DNA of 64,000 bases, taken from the NCBI RefSeq assembly GCF_040802235.1, contig NC_133174.1:105963647-106027646 (forward strand), given 5' to 3'. Positions 34,741 to 46,070 of the stretch are shown here, piece by piece. The notes under the pieces are model-generated. The model was not told where the DNA came from, did no database searches, and was given only the letters and a program-made list of their open reading frames with translations. Each line of letters begins with the position of its first letter. Within the stretch, counting starts at the first letter, position 1. The stretch comes from Manis javanica (Eukaryota; Chordata; Mammalia; Pholidota; Manidae). The position numbers and the translations under genes are program-made.

Positions 34741-35828
34741 GAGTGTAATGATAAATCCAAGTCTCAAGAAGAGGGAAATCAAGGCCGTTCAGAGGGGAGC
34801 CAGCATCAATTGGAAGGATCACAAGGCCAATCAGAAGAGAGCCAGCACCATTTAAAAAGATTTCAAAGCCAGTCAGAGAGATCTCGTGGCCAATCAAAGA
34901 GATCTCATGGCCAGTCAAAGAGACCTCAAAGCCAGTCAGAGAGATCTCGTGCCCAGTCAAAGAGATCTCGTGGCCGGTCAGGGAGATCTCGAAGCCGGTC
35001 AGAGAGATCTCGACACCAGTCAGGGAGATCTCATGGCCAGTCAGGGAGATCTCGACGCCAGTCAGGAAAATCTCATGGCCAGTCAGGGAGATATCAAGGC
35101 CAGTCAGGGAGATCTCATGGCATGTTAGGGAGATCTCCATGCCAGTCAAAGAGATCTCATGGCAAGTCAGGGAGATCTCCATGCCAGTCAAAGAGATCTC
35201 GTGGCCAGTCAAGGAGATCTCAATGCCAGTCAGAGAGATCTCGTGCCCAGTCAAAGAGATCTCGTGGCCAGTCAAGGAGATCTCAATGCCAGTCAGGGAG
35301 ATCTCGTGGCCAGTCAAAGAGATCTCGTGGCCGGTCAAGGAGATCTCAATGCCAGTCAGGGAGATCTCGTGGCCAGTCAGGGAGATCTCATGGCCAGTCA
35401 GGGAGATATCAAGGCCAGTCAGGGAGATCTCGATGCCACTCAAAGAGATCTCATAGCTGGTCAAGGAGATCTCATGGCCAGTCAGGGAGATCTCATGGCA
35501 TGTTAGGGAGATCTCCATGCCAGTCAAAGAGATCTCATGGCAAGTCAGGGAGATCTCCATGCCAGTCAAAGAGATCTCGTGGCCAGTCAAGGAGATCTCA
35601 ATGCCAGTCAAGGAGATCTCGTGGCCAGTCAGGGAGATCTCATGGCCGCTCAGAGAGATCTCATGGCCACTCTCAGATATCTCATGTCCTATCAGAGAGG
35701 TCTCATGGTCAATCAAAGAGATCTCATGGCTTATCAGGGAGATCTCATGGCCTATCAGGAATACATCAAAGACATTCATCAGTAGGAAGATTCAAAACAT
35801 CAATGAAAATTGAGTCTATATCTGACAG
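34741..35828 (+). CDS. Exon 4: RS-heptad repeat exon (301-residue array)
   Basis: The acceptor is CATTTTTTTGCAG and the donor GACAG/GTAAAA. The 1,088 bases hold 362 codons plus two bases. The exon opens ECNDKSKSQEE, then four degenerate acidic heptads (such as GNQGRSE), then 43 heptads in strict register (34,858-35,760), then a unique tail RHSSVGRFKTSMKIES. In the array 37 of 43 heptads start RS, 41 have S at position 6 and 29 have QS at positions 5-6; position 7 is G, K, R or E. Several units carry cysteine (RSPCQSK, RSQCQSG). The composition is strongly basic, polar and probably disordered. RS dipeptides are typical SRPK/CLK kinase targets, so a nuclear RNA- or DNA-linked role is possible. 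Late-epidermal repeats (repetin, hornerin) share S/G/Q/R content, but I see no S100 domain here. Confidence 0.85.
34774..35760 (+). repeat. 21-bp tandem repeat, 47 units (4 degenerate + 43 regular)
   Basis: The unit is near GAGATCTCATGGCCAGTCAG with one more base. The 43 regular units occupy 34,858-35,760 (903 bases = 43 x 21) with no indel, so the reading frame has been guarded. Most units contain AGATCT. First, fourth and last units are the most divergent, as usual for arrays that homogenise in the middle. A 135-base segment at 35,098-35,232 recurs identically 378 bases (18 units) later at 35,476-35,610. Confidence 0.95.
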
Positions 35829-35943
35829 GTAAAAACATAATGAATACTTAGTCATTAGTACAATATGTTGAGTGATATGGAAATGTAAAGGCATGTTTTA
35901 TGTATCTATATTTTAATGGCTAAATATATATTTGTTGTAACAG

Positions 35944-35980
35944 ACATTCTATTGGGACAGAGATATTAACAGAAAATGAG
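35944..35980 (+). CDS. Exon 5 of the RS-heptad gene (micro-exon, 37 bases)
   Basis: The acceptor is TTTGTTGTAACAG and the donor GAATGAG/GTAACA. One base completes an arginine codon with AG from exon 4, then 12 codons (HSIGTEILTENE). It lies only 115 bases after exon 4, so that intron is near minimum size. Retention of this intron would add TAA almost at once. Confidence 0.6.
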
Positions 35981-35999
35981 GTAACATATACATGGCATC

Positions 36000-36980
36000 A
36001 ATAAACTTTCAACTTGCCAAAGTCCTTTAATATCAGTGAGCCCTAGTTAAGCTGTTCGATCTAGATCAGCTTTCCCTGGCAGAATGCCCTGTACTCAGCT
36101 TTTCCTACTGAGCCTTCCCCACAATAAAATATATTGACTCAGTGCCCCATTCCCTTTGAACCTTCCAACCTGCTAGCTAGCTAATCTCACAACAAACTAT
36201 CCTAGACTGATAACATATAATCTCTTATAATGAATTTCTGAATCTCTCATTTATCTCCTTCCTAAAGAGTCTTCAGAGTCCTCAGAAAACAAACAATAGG
36301 TGTATCTTTGGGCAGCTGAACTTTTCTGCTTTCCTCAAATAAGACAATTGGAGAGGATCTATTCTATGTATAGATGTAATCTTAATCATCTGAATGTATT
36401 TCAAATATATTGTACATACTCACTGTTACCTTATAAAACTACTAGACTAGGTCTGTGTACCCTAGCAAAAGAACCAGAGAAACTTAATAGTACTGCAGAT
36501 GGTTTGAGTTTTAAAAACCACAAGACATTTTTGTTATGATTGGTTAGGTAATTGAATAAAAGTTTATTTTTAGTTTGAATTTCTCAGTGATTACATTCAG
36601 TTTGCATTGTCTATAAATGTGTAGTCAAACATTTTAGCTCATATTAACAACTGAACAAAATTGCTGATTTCAACCAAAAAAAAGTATTTCCAAAATGTAT
36701 GTGTGGGTTATTATGTATATAAACAATGTCTGATGTAGGCACAATTTTAATGCTAAAGGCCCCACTCTGCTTATATTAGCAGTATACAAATAATTTGCTA
36801 TAAAAAATGAAAATATGTTTAATACTGATGACAAACAATATCTCTGCATTTATCAGGGATTTTTCACTTACTTCATTATATCCATCAATGTTTGTCAATG
36901 GTATAACACTCCCATTAAGGCACTGAAATTCCATTTATATTATTTTCCATATTTCTATCATTACAAGTACATTTTAAAAT
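36000..36980 (+). other. Intron 5, no gene seen
   Basis: Only short spurious frames occur. No named repeat was found. Confidence 0.4.
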
Positions 36981-36985
36981 ATAAT

Positions 36986-37488
36986 TGTTGTGGGTCAAGT
37001 TTGTTCTCCTTGGTTCTTATCCCTGTGGAAACAAAGACTTGAAAGGCAGAGACACAATAGTGAAGCAGAACAAACGTTTCAATTGACACACTCCAAAGGA
37101 GGAGTGGACCAGAGTCAAGGATGACAAAGGCCCCAATCCCTTAGAAGGGAGGCTTTATTACATTCTGGCTAGGAGGCACCTCTTTGATTGACAAGGTGGG
37201 GTTATTTGATTGACAGGTCCATCTATGTAGCCATCCCTCTCAATGCGCATGTCCTTTCCTCAGATGAGGTGTGGTTTGGGAGATTCTTAGTTTGTTCAAT
37301 TGCCTCTCCGTTGTGATCTGGTTGGGACCAGTTTGTCCTGGTCCTGATAGGCAAGGAAGTTTTCTCCCTGTAAAGCCTTTGTTGTCTTCACATGAGACCC
37401 CCTAACTAGGCAGGATTTGGGCAGTTTTTTTCCCTTGAATCTTATCTTCTCTTTCCCCGGCTGCTCATGTCTATCCTTCTACCTAACA
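36986..37488 (-). mobile_element. Solo LTR, ERV1-like
   Basis: On the minus strand it begins TGTTAGGTAGAAGGATAGAC and ends with GACCCACAACA. The flanking 4-mers TAAT (36,982-36,985) and TAGT (37,489-37,492) differ at one base. Its start closely resembles that of the 39,965 LTR (TGTTAGGCAGAAAAATAGAT), and its end shares the CTGTGTCTCTGCC primer-side block. Confidence 0.75.
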
Positions 37489-38689
37489 TAGTGAACAATT
37501 CTGTTCAGTTTTTTTTCTCCTTTATCTTCCATGATTATAATTTTTTGGTATTTTCAGTGCAAATAAGTAGTACTTGCTTCATTAGAGTTAAAGTTATCAA
37601 AAGTAGAACGCTACTAAAGAACATACAAAGTACAGAAAATTAATATATTTTTATAATGATCCTTTGGAGATTAATTCTTCTACTCTGAATTTCCATTCTA
37701 ATACTGTATATAATTTGACCAGTTAGGTTTGTAATATCCTTCAGACCTGGAGTTGGCTTCTGTACCAAGTATAAAATGAAGAGTCCAGTAAAATCATGCC
37801 CCCATACAAAATTTTCTCTTCAGACCACCTTCACCAGAAGATAAGACAATACAAAAGTGCTATGTCTTACATTTCTGCCTTAAATAAACAAATCACCAAA
37901 TGTAGAAGCCCAAAGTGGTCTGAATAAATGACAGGTAGCTGGGCAAATATCTGGAATAAAATATGATAGCATATTCAGAATATTGTTTATTTATGGGGAT
38001 TTACAATAACTTTTTTCAATTTTGAAAAACCAGTTTGATTCTCAAAAACTCTAAGCAGGATTTACTATAAATGAGGTATGAATTTGGATTTTTAATAGCC
38101 TCAAAATACATGACAACAATTTCAGCTTTTGATGCTTTTTCCTGATATAGTAATTACAGCCACAGTAAGATACCTTTCTTGGCTGGAGTGATATGTGAAT
38201 AGAGATGCATAGCATACCAAAATCTTCCTTTTGGATGGCCACCATGCAACTTACAGGAAATGAATGGCAGAATCTGCATATCTTTACATTTGCTGGGCCA
38301 TCCACCTGATAAAAGCCTTTCTAAACATACTGTAGCTTCGGAGGAAATGAGGTACCTAATTTTGGAATGCATGCCATTTAAACTCCAGTTAATAGAGAGA
38401 CAACTGTCTCATTACCACTCTAGCATTCCTTCTTGAAATATATTCAAACCTGATTTTAATTGACAAATCATATTGTTGGGTCTAAAATCCCTAATATACT
38501 ATATATTACTCTGAAAACAGAGGTCTTTTCAGACTGATTATTTGATTTGCCAATTTTTATTCCCAAATCTTCACTTTTCCCTAGCCCCATTTGTCACCCA
38601 GTTAGTATTTTTCTTATTTCTTGGAAGAAGATGCCAGTGAAAATCTGGTCTGTGTTTTTCTAAGGAATTGGCCCCTAATGGAGTATAAG

Positions 38690-38855
38690 TGGCATGAATG
38701 AGTGGAAGCAACATAATAATATGAAGACATGGTTTCATGTCCCAACTCTATCACCAAGTGTATTGGGCAAATTACTTAATATTTTTGAGTCCCAGTTCCT
38801 CACTATATGAAAGGAGAAATTTGGACTACATGACTGAAGATCTAAACTGAAAACA
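38690..38855 (+). mobile_element. MIR SINE
   Basis: TGTCCCAACTCTATCACCAAGTG, TTGGGCAAATTACTTAATAT, GAGTCCCAGTTCCTCACTAT follow MIR order. Confidence 0.7.
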
Positions 38856-38879
38856 TGAGTTCATGAGTGATAAAAAATT

Positions 38880-39330
38880 AAGGACTGTGATAAAAAACAC
38901 ATAACAAAATTTACCATCTTAACCATTCTTAAGTGTGCACTTAAGAAGGCTTAAGTATATTCAGAAGGTTGTGAAACAGATCTCCAGAACTTTTTCATCT
39001 TGCAAAACTGAAACTCTATACTCACTAAATAAAGGCTCTACATTTTCTTTTCACCCTGACCCCTGGTAACCACAATTCTACTTTCTGTTTCTATGAATTT
39101 GGCTACTTTAGACAGCTCCTGTAAATGTAATTAAAAATTATTTGTCTTTTTGTGACTGGCTTATTTCACCTAGCGTAATGTCCTCAAGGTTCATCCATAA
39201 TGTAGCATCTGATAGAATCTCCTTCCTTTTTAAGGCTAAATTATATCCTATTGTGTGTATATACCACATTTCATTTACCCTTTTATCCACTGATGGACAT
39301 TTAGGTTGTTTCCAACTCTTCATATAAGCT
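38880..39330 (-). mobile_element. L1M-type 3'-end fragment
   Basis: Inverted L1 3' UTR/ORF2-end text: ACAAAATTTACCATCTTAACC, CTGGTAACCACAATTCTACT, GACTGGCTTATTTCACCTAG, TATACCACATTTCATTTACCC and CTGATGGACATTTAGGTTGTTTCC. Confidence 0.8.
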
Positions 39331-39389
39331 CTCTTCTCTCTTCTCTCTTCTCCCCTCATGTATTCCCCTATATGGAGTGAGAATACATT

Positions 39390-40905
39390 CCCCTATATGT
39401 ATTCTCAAAATACATATATTGGTTAAGTTGAATAAGTCCCTTAGGCTCTCATCATTTTTCTTCATTCATTTTCTTTTTGCTCCTCCAACTTGGTCAAATA
39501 ACCTGTCTTCAAGTTTGCTGATTCTTTATTCTGCCAAATCCAGTCTTCTGTTGAACCCCTCTAATGAATTTTTTGTATTTTTTGTATTTTTCAGCTCTAG
39601 AATTTTTTGTGTGTAGTTTTTACCTCTTTGTTGATATTCTCATTTTGTTCATGCATCATTTTCCTGATTTCACTTAGTTGTGTATCTGTGTTCTCTTTTA
39701 GCTCATTGAGCATCTTTATGACCATTATTTTAAATTCTGTCAGGCAGCTAGCTCATAGATCTGCATTTCTTTAAGGCTGGTTTCTGTAGTTTTATTTTGG
39801 TCCTTTGATAAGACTAAGTTTCTGTTTCTTCATATGCCTTATAATTTTACTGCTGGGATTTGGCCATTTGAAAAAACACACACCTCTCCCAGTCTTTGCA
39901 TACTGGTTTCATGCAGGAGAACACCACCAATCTGTCCATCTGGAAGTTCTAGGACCTCTCAAACTGTTAGGCAGAAAAATAGATATGAGAGGGGTAGAAA
40001 GAGAATAAGGCCAATAAAGGCTACTAAAAAAGATGTAATGTCTCTCATCAAAGATAAGCATCTTGAGACCACTTAACAAGTCTATACCCCCTAGCCCTTT
40101 GTCACATTCCTGAAAAATTGATAAAAGGGGGAACCCCCAGTCTTTCAGCTTGCCTCTTCTCTGAGGTAGCCCACACTCCCCTTTCTCCAAGTGTGCACCT
40201 TTTTGCCTTAAATAAAGCTTTTTCTAAACTTTTCAGGGCATGCCACTTCTCTGAAGTCACCCGCACTTTTTCCCAATCTTTCAGGGCATGCCTCTCTCTG
40301 AGGTTGTCCGTGCTTTCTCTCTAAATGCATAACTTTAAATACAACTTTTACTCTGCTTCACTACTGTGTCTCTGCCCTTCAATTCTTTGTTGCAGCAGGG
40401 ACAAGAACCGAGGAAAATAAACAACGCCCCCCCCCCCAACAAAACCTCTTATAATCTCTTACTCCCCTTGGCATCTGCCTGCAGAACTGTAGCTCTGATG
40501 TGCTGCTTGCCTCCGTTTTCAATTGCTTCTAAACTCTGGCACTGCTTCCCTCAATACTGAGACTGGATAGACAGAAACCAACCCCTCAGTAGAAACCAGA
40601 GAAACCAGAACATTGAATACATGATCCACTCCTTAGTTTCCATCCCAAGGGAGGAACCCCAGTATGGGGATGTCCTCCCAGTTGCTCTGAGCTATGTTGC
40701 ATAGGGGGAGGGACAAATGGGTGCACTAAATGCCATGAATAGTTCTACCCCATTCACTGAGATCCCTTCTTGGCTTTTATAATGACCTGGGTGCTGTAGC
40801 TTCTCAGCTGGTCTTTAGAGTTCTCATAGAGGTTTTCTAGTCTATATATTACTTTAATTAAGTATCTCGGTCAGGGAAGGAGGGTCTGTAGTTTTCTAAT
40901 CTGCT
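39390..40905 (-). mobile_element. Ancient L1M / HAL1-like 5' region, split by an LTR
   Basis: Text such as TTTTAGCTCATTGAGCATCTTTATGACC, and later GGTGCTGTAGCTTCTCAGCTGGTC and TATATTACTTTAATTAAGTATC, resembles inverted L1M/HAL1 5' sequences. The piece is interrupted at 39,965-40,441 by an LTR. Assignment to a subfamily is uncertain. Confidence 0.5.
39965..40441 (+). mobile_element. Solo LTR, ERV1-like, with 4-bp target duplication
   Basis: It begins TGTTAGGCAGAAAAATAGAT and ends with a C run and AACA. AAAC flanks both sides (39,961-39,964 and 40,442-40,445), the 4-bp duplication typical of class I ERVs. It contains TTAAATAAAGC at about 40,208 and two or three copies of a TTTCAGGGCATGCC/CTCTGAGGT unit (about 40,145-40,310), an internal tandem repeat. 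Both flanks are the same old L1-like element, so the nesting order is clear. Confidence 0.85.
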
Positions 40906-41290
40906 CTTGTCTTAGTCTGCCTGGGCTGCCATAACAAAATATCACAGACTGGGTAGCTCAAACAACAGGAATTTATTTCTCAAGTTCTGAAGTCTGAAAG
41001 TCTGAGATCAGGGTGCCAGAATGGTTGGGTTCTGGTGAGAGCCTTCTTCCTGTTTTGCAAATGGCCACTTTCTCTCTGTGTTCTCACAGAGAGGGAGTGA
41101 ACTCTGATCATGTCCTATTCTTATAAGGACACTAATCCCTTCATGGGGCCCCAACCTCATGATCTCATCTAAGTCTAATTACCTCTGAAAGACCCCATCT
41201 TCAGACACCATCAGATTGGGGGGTTAGGACTTCAATATATAAATTTGGGGGTGGGGGAGAAACAAAAATACTCAGTCCAGTAACAGTGAT
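40905..41290 (-). mobile_element. MaLR LTR (MST/MLT1-type)
   Basis: The inverted MST order is clear: TGCCATAACAAAATATCACAGACTGGGT, AACAACAGGAATTTATTTCTC, TTCTTATAAGGACACTAATCCC, CCAACCTCATGATCTCATCTAA, ATTGGGGGGTTAGGACTTCAATATA, ending in ACTCAGTCCAG. Confidence 0.85.
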
Positions 41291-41592
41291 CCTGCTGACA
41301 TTACTACTGAAAAAAAAATTAAACAAAAATATTCTACCATATGTTTGGTTAATTTCTGATCTTTGTTGTGCATGTAGTAAGTAACAAGCCATACCTAAGC
41401 TGAAAATGAAAACACTATTATGGATTTTAATTGCATCTAGTGTTCAGTCTTAAATCAGATGTTTAAATATGTAAAATGAAGTAAAGATACACATTCTAAA
41501 TATTTTTGTTCAAAATAAAAGACTGCTTTTTAAAGTTTCACCATTTATGATTCATATCAGGTCTTCTGAAATGAAGAAAAGATTACTTTCAG

Positions 41593-41637
41593 AAAGAGAT
41601 GCAGCAAGAAAATGATGATGTGAACATGAATTGGAGC
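41593..41637 (+). CDS. Exon 6 of the RS-heptad gene (micro-exon, 45 bases)
   Basis: The acceptor AAGATTACTTTCAG has a short pyrimidine tract; the donor is TGGAGC/GTAAGT. It has 15 codons in phase 0 (KEMQQENDDVNMNWS). A stronger-looking AG lies upstream (CATATCAG before GTCTTC, exon start 41,562), but in the required phase it gives an immediate TGA, so the downstream AG is preferred. This is the weakest internal exon and could be alternative. Confidence 0.5.
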
Positions 41638-41639
41638 GT

Positions 41640-43860
41640 AAGTATCAACACTTTCAACTTCATAGCACACAGTCTGTATGGTTTTATATATCATTTTCAT
41701 TTGAATAGGTGCTTTCTATTTGCAGTCTGTGTTTCTTCTAGTGGTTAGTTTTGGCACCTACTCCTACTGATGATTAATATATTTTAAAACCTACATTTAC
41801 CAACATCAGTGTAGGAAGAAGCCACGTATGTCAGACATGTCTACACAAGTCAAGTGTTTCCAGCCTTATAGGACAATTGCTGCAGAAGGTTCCCACTTCT
41901 CTTCCATTACCCCCATCTTATCTTATGTTATTTAGCTTCCAAGTTAGGCATTAGACAAAACTGAGAAGGAATGATACAAATAAAATTTATTAGTAGCATG
42001 TATTACTTTAAGCAATCTTTAACAACCATTGAATCCTCAGGACATTATTCTGTTATTTATTTACCAAGGATCTATGAGTAGCAATTACAAAAAATGAAAC
42101 GAATAGTATATTGATTAATCCATTAAGTCTATTTTGCTGGAAAATTCCATCTTTCATACAGAATAGGTGTGTTTGATATCAGCATTTAGATGAAATGTTT
42201 TATTTAGTAGATGGAGTTCCTACATGAAACACCTAATACTTATTCCTACACATGACACTCTGATTTTTTTTCCATTGTCTCTTTACCTACAGAAAAGACA
42301 GGCTAGCTTAACTGGCACTGTGATAGAGTGTAAAGAAGTCTAGTCTGGGTCTCAGACATTTGGCTTTCCTTCCGGGCTAATCCACTTACCAGTTTGGGAA
42401 GTCAGAGAAGGCATCCCATGGGAGATAGTGTTTGAGTTGAGTCCTGGAGGCTGAGTAGGAGTAAGCAAAGCAGAAAAAGTGCAAAAGGCATTCCAATTAG
42501 AGGAAACATGTATAAAGGTATAGAAGTGAAAGAAAGTATGACATATTCGGTAGACTGCAATTAGTTTGGCCAATCTGCAGTTGTTTTTAAACTTCATACT
42601 TCAGAGATTTCGGTTGTGAAGAGGTGCCCCAGGGGCCAATGAAGACAGTTTTGCTTTTCATTAATTTGCATATTAGAAAACCATCTAAGACTTTGTTAGA
42701 ACTAGGTATTCTCCCAGTTTAGAAAATAATTTGAAAATCACTGAGCTCAAGTGTAAAGTGTGTGGACCGAACTGTTGAGAGGTGAGTCAGGAGAGGGAGA
42801 GTCAAGAGCCAGATCATTGCAGGGCCTGTGTGCCATGCTAGAGTATGGACTATATTTCAAGGGTAGTGCAGAACTATTGAAAGACTTTTAGGGAAGAAAA
42901 TGGCACTGACTAATTTATTTTTAGAAATAATCACATTAGCTCAAATCCCTTTCTTCCAGTAGTTTCCAATTCTAATGCCTCCCATATTTTCCCCATTTCC
43001 ATGGTTCCTGTTTTCATTCTCTTACTTTGGCTTCAGTATCACTTAGTTAATTAAACGTCTGGATAATCTGCAGTGATTGCCATTGGTTTTCCATACACTA
43101 TACCTCCATTCTAGTGGCATCCTTATCTTTCTTTAGTTCTTGGTAAGGCCCCTTTAGCTAGTGTTGCCAGTAGAGTATGGGGTAAAGGTACATGAGGCCT
43201 TATTTAAGTCATAGAGTCATTGCCATGAGACACATATCCATCTTGAGTTCAGTAGTATGTTTACTTATAAACACTAAAATGTGCTCCCAGCCTAAACATG
43301 AACTTTCCAATAGGAGAATACTTTATCTTAACATCAACTTTTAAGAATACCTCCATGTGTTTTGGTGCTTTTATAGTCTACTGGTTCTGTGGACTTCATG
43401 GCTGCTATTATTTGTAAGGCTCACCATACTAAATCCATCTCCAAATTATAACTGTGGTTAGGACTTTATAGAAAAACAGCTGGACCACCAGACACCAGCT
43501 ACATGTAATTGGATGTGCTGAAGCGGTTCGACTATGGAGTGATCTGAGCCAATTAACATTTGAGTGAAATGTTTTGATTATGTTTTGGTTTGTTTCATTA
43601 ATCACGTGTAGGTATAATCTGTGTTGTTACTTACAGAGTAATTGAAGGAATAAAGAATTTAGGTTAATTATTGAAAAGAATCCTTTCTCCATAAATGTCT
43701 AATTGGGGTAAAAGTGAGCTTTCTAAAATTATTAGGATAATACAGTTCTCCATGTCACTTAGCTATTTTGAATATAGTCAGTGTTACAGGCCTGTTATAT
43801 AAGATTATAAGGATACCCTTTGTGGGTTTCATTTACAGTTACTTTCTTTCCCCCTGAGCC
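41640..43860 (+). other. Intron 6, mostly unassigned
   Basis: No coding signal was seen. Around 42,350-42,550 and 42,650-42,750 are stretches that look like old repeats, but I cannot name them safely. Confidence 0.4.
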
Positions 43861-43869
43861 AGACAAGTA

Positions 43870-44040
43870 GTGTATGGATCCAGGCCACATCTAATCTTGA
43901 GAGTTTTCTTTTGCATCACTATGAGCTATAAGGCCTTGGGGAAGTTGGCTGACTTCTCTGAATCCCCGCTTCCTTATCTGTTATGTGAGGACGTTTGGAC
44001 TGCTTGATCTCTAGTGATCTACTAGTTTTGACATTCTTTG
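43870..44040 (+). mobile_element. MIR SINE
   Basis: CCTTGGGGAAGTTGGCTGACTTCTCTGAATCCCCGCTTCCTTATCTG and GTGAGGACGTTTGGACT follow MIR. Confidence 0.65.
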
Positions 44041-44837
44041 GCATCTGTGAATTGGGGAGAAAAATCTGAAGTTCAATGTTTGAATGAGGATCAAGCAAAG
44101 AGAGTATTGTCTCTGAAAATGTTCTTTAATTAAAATATAGAAAGCAAGCATCTTGTTCCAAGTAAGGAAGGTTTGTGAACGATTTGTTTCAACCTTTCCC
44201 CTTCAAATGTCACCAGGAAATGATCACAACTTCTATAAAAATGATCGAAGGTGAGAAAGATAATTGCAGACAGAAATCTGTACAACCAAACTTAATTATT
44301 TGTAGGGAAAAAAATGAAGCAAAATGAATAAATGTAACTTCCAGCAGGGGGCCTCCAGAATCTGATTCTTAGCAATTCATAACAATTTCTGTAAACAGTC
44401 CTAATGTAAAACCAGAAAATTCATCAGTAAAACTGCCTGGTTTGATTTTATGTTTATATTTGAGATTTCCATGCATCATTTTCCTATGGTGAGTATACAT
44501 GTCTTGATGATGTATCCTTTCTACATAAAGTATGTAGGAATCATCATCCTGAAGAATTCAATGCCATGAAGATGTTTCCTCATTTTCAGTCATAAAATCA
44601 AAACCCTTTTGCTCTTTAATACTAACGTATACTAGGCATCCTAAGTAAATTTCAGTGTTCCAAATGATCTGAGCGTCACTCATGGAGGACTTTGTCCAGT
44701 GATGATTATCAGGAGCATTTGTGTATCCTTTGAGAACTGTAGCTGGAGAGGAAAGAATGCTGTTACACTCCCTTTCACATGGGCCTAATCAAAGGCATCT
44801 GTGGAAGGATTGAAAGAGCTGTGGATGTAGAAGCAGA

Positions 44838-45020
44838 CTAATAATAATAGCTATCATTTACTGAGTGTCTATTATGTGTTAGGCACTGTGCTAAGCACTT
44901 CTACATTTGTGATTTTCTTTAATCCCCAGCAATCCTGTGAGGTAGGTATAAACATTTCCATATTATGGATGAATAAAATAATCTTGAGTTGTATTAATTT
45001 TCTTGAAGTCATACAACTAA
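44838..45020 (-). mobile_element. MIR SINE
   Basis: Inverted MIR: ATCATTTACTGAGTGTCTATTATGTG, TTAGGCACTGTGCTAAGCACTT, TCCTGTGAGGTAGGTATAAACAT and TGGATGAATAAA. Confidence 0.85.
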
Positions 45021-45149
45021 TAGGATAATTCACATTTTGAATAATATATTCAAATTTGGTTTGTGTGGCTACAAAGCCTATGGGCTTTCTACTCTACTAT
45101 AGGGCCTCTCCACAAGTATAAGACAAGGTTAAATTCTTTCAAAGCCCAA

Positions 45150-45615
45150 TGCATTAGATTTCTATCATTGCTTAAACAAATTACCACTAATAGCAGCTTA
45201 ACAGCACCCATTTCCTATCTCATAGTTCTGTAGTTAAGATGTCCAGGTGTGCATGGCTGGCTTTCTACTTAGGGTCATTATGGAGCTGACATCAAGGTGC
45301 TGGTTCTGGGATGCACTCTTATCTGAAGTTCAGGGGAAGACTAAACACTAATCCTATTGGCTCCATCCTTATGACCTAATCACTTCCCAAAGGCCTTAGT
45401 GCTTTTATAAAAAAGACCTCACAGAGCTCCCTTGCCCCTTCCATCATTGAAGACACAGCTAGAAGTTGGCAGTCTACAATCTGGAAGAGGGTATTTGTGC
45501 TGGCACAATGATCTTGGACTTCCCAGATCTCAGAACTGTAAGAAATACGTTTCTGTTGTTGATAAGCCACCCAGTTTATGGTATTTTGTTATGGTAGCCT
45601 AATGGACTAAGACAT
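45150..45615 (+). mobile_element. MaLR-type LTR pair (MST/MLT1-like)
   Basis: At 45,345-45,615 the order ATGACCTAATCACTTCCCAAAGGCC, AGAGCTCCCTTGCCCCTTCC, ATGATCTTGGACTTCCCAGATCTC, AAGCCACCCAGTTTATGGTA and GACTAAGACA is MST/MLT1 in plus orientation. At 45,150-45,340 an inverted LTR-type piece (TTGCTTAAACAAATTACCAC..., CTCATAGTTCTGTAG) adjoins it. Confidence 0.75.
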
Positions 45616-45844
45616 TACAAGTGGTTAACCTTTTCCCTTTATTTAGCCATCCATTTTTGAAAAATCTTCTGTACTGTTTATTTTCATGAAGATCTATTAT
45701 AAGACAAAGCAAGAACCAGACAGACCAGTAGCCGTGTAGGAGACCCTATATCGAGGACACCCCCACACCATGACAGAATGAAAATTTTGGATAGCCAGGA
45801 TGCTTTTGCTTTTTTTTAAAATTCCTGTGTATCTCTGTGCTCCA

Positions 45845-46070
45845 GCTACTTTTTTTGTAACTTTATTGAGATATAATTTTCATACTATAAAGTTCACCCA
45901 TTTAAAGTATACAGTTCAATGGCTTTTAGTGTATTAAAGAGTTGTGGCACCATCACCATAATCTAATTTTAGAACATTTTCATTATCCCTCAGAGAAACT
46001 CCTTGCACCCATTAATAATCACTCCCCATTCATGCCCTTCCTTCCCTCCTCCCTAGTCCAAGACAACTAC
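45845..46070 (-). mobile_element. L1M-type 3'-end fragment
   Basis: TAACTTTATTGAGATATAATTTTCATACTATAAAGTTCACCCATTT and GTGGCACCATCACCATAATC are the inverted L1M 3' UTR, and the AACTCCTTGCACCCATTAATAATC block follows. Confidence 0.8.

Noticed and set aside
34727-35779. 350-codon antisense open frame with ISLTGHE heptads
   Set aside because: It is the complement of a 21-bp repeat, so openness is automatic. It has no splice continuity or promoter signal and ends where the array ends.
34741-35828. CRISPR-like array
   Set aside because: The repeats are contiguous 21-bp coding units without unique spacers, in a spliced mammalian gene.
34741-35828. Filaggrin/repetin (S100-fused) family member
   Set aside because: Repeat composition is similar, but there is no EF-hand S100 exon upstream, the exon structure differs (eight small exons) and the unit is 7 residues.
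41562-41620. Alternative exon from AG at 41,561 reading SSEMKKRLLSERDAARK
   Set aside because: It looked like a conserved coding piece ending in two TGA codons (possible CpG decay), but it needs phase 2 while exon 5 ends in phase 0. The exon from 41,593 fits both sides without a stop.
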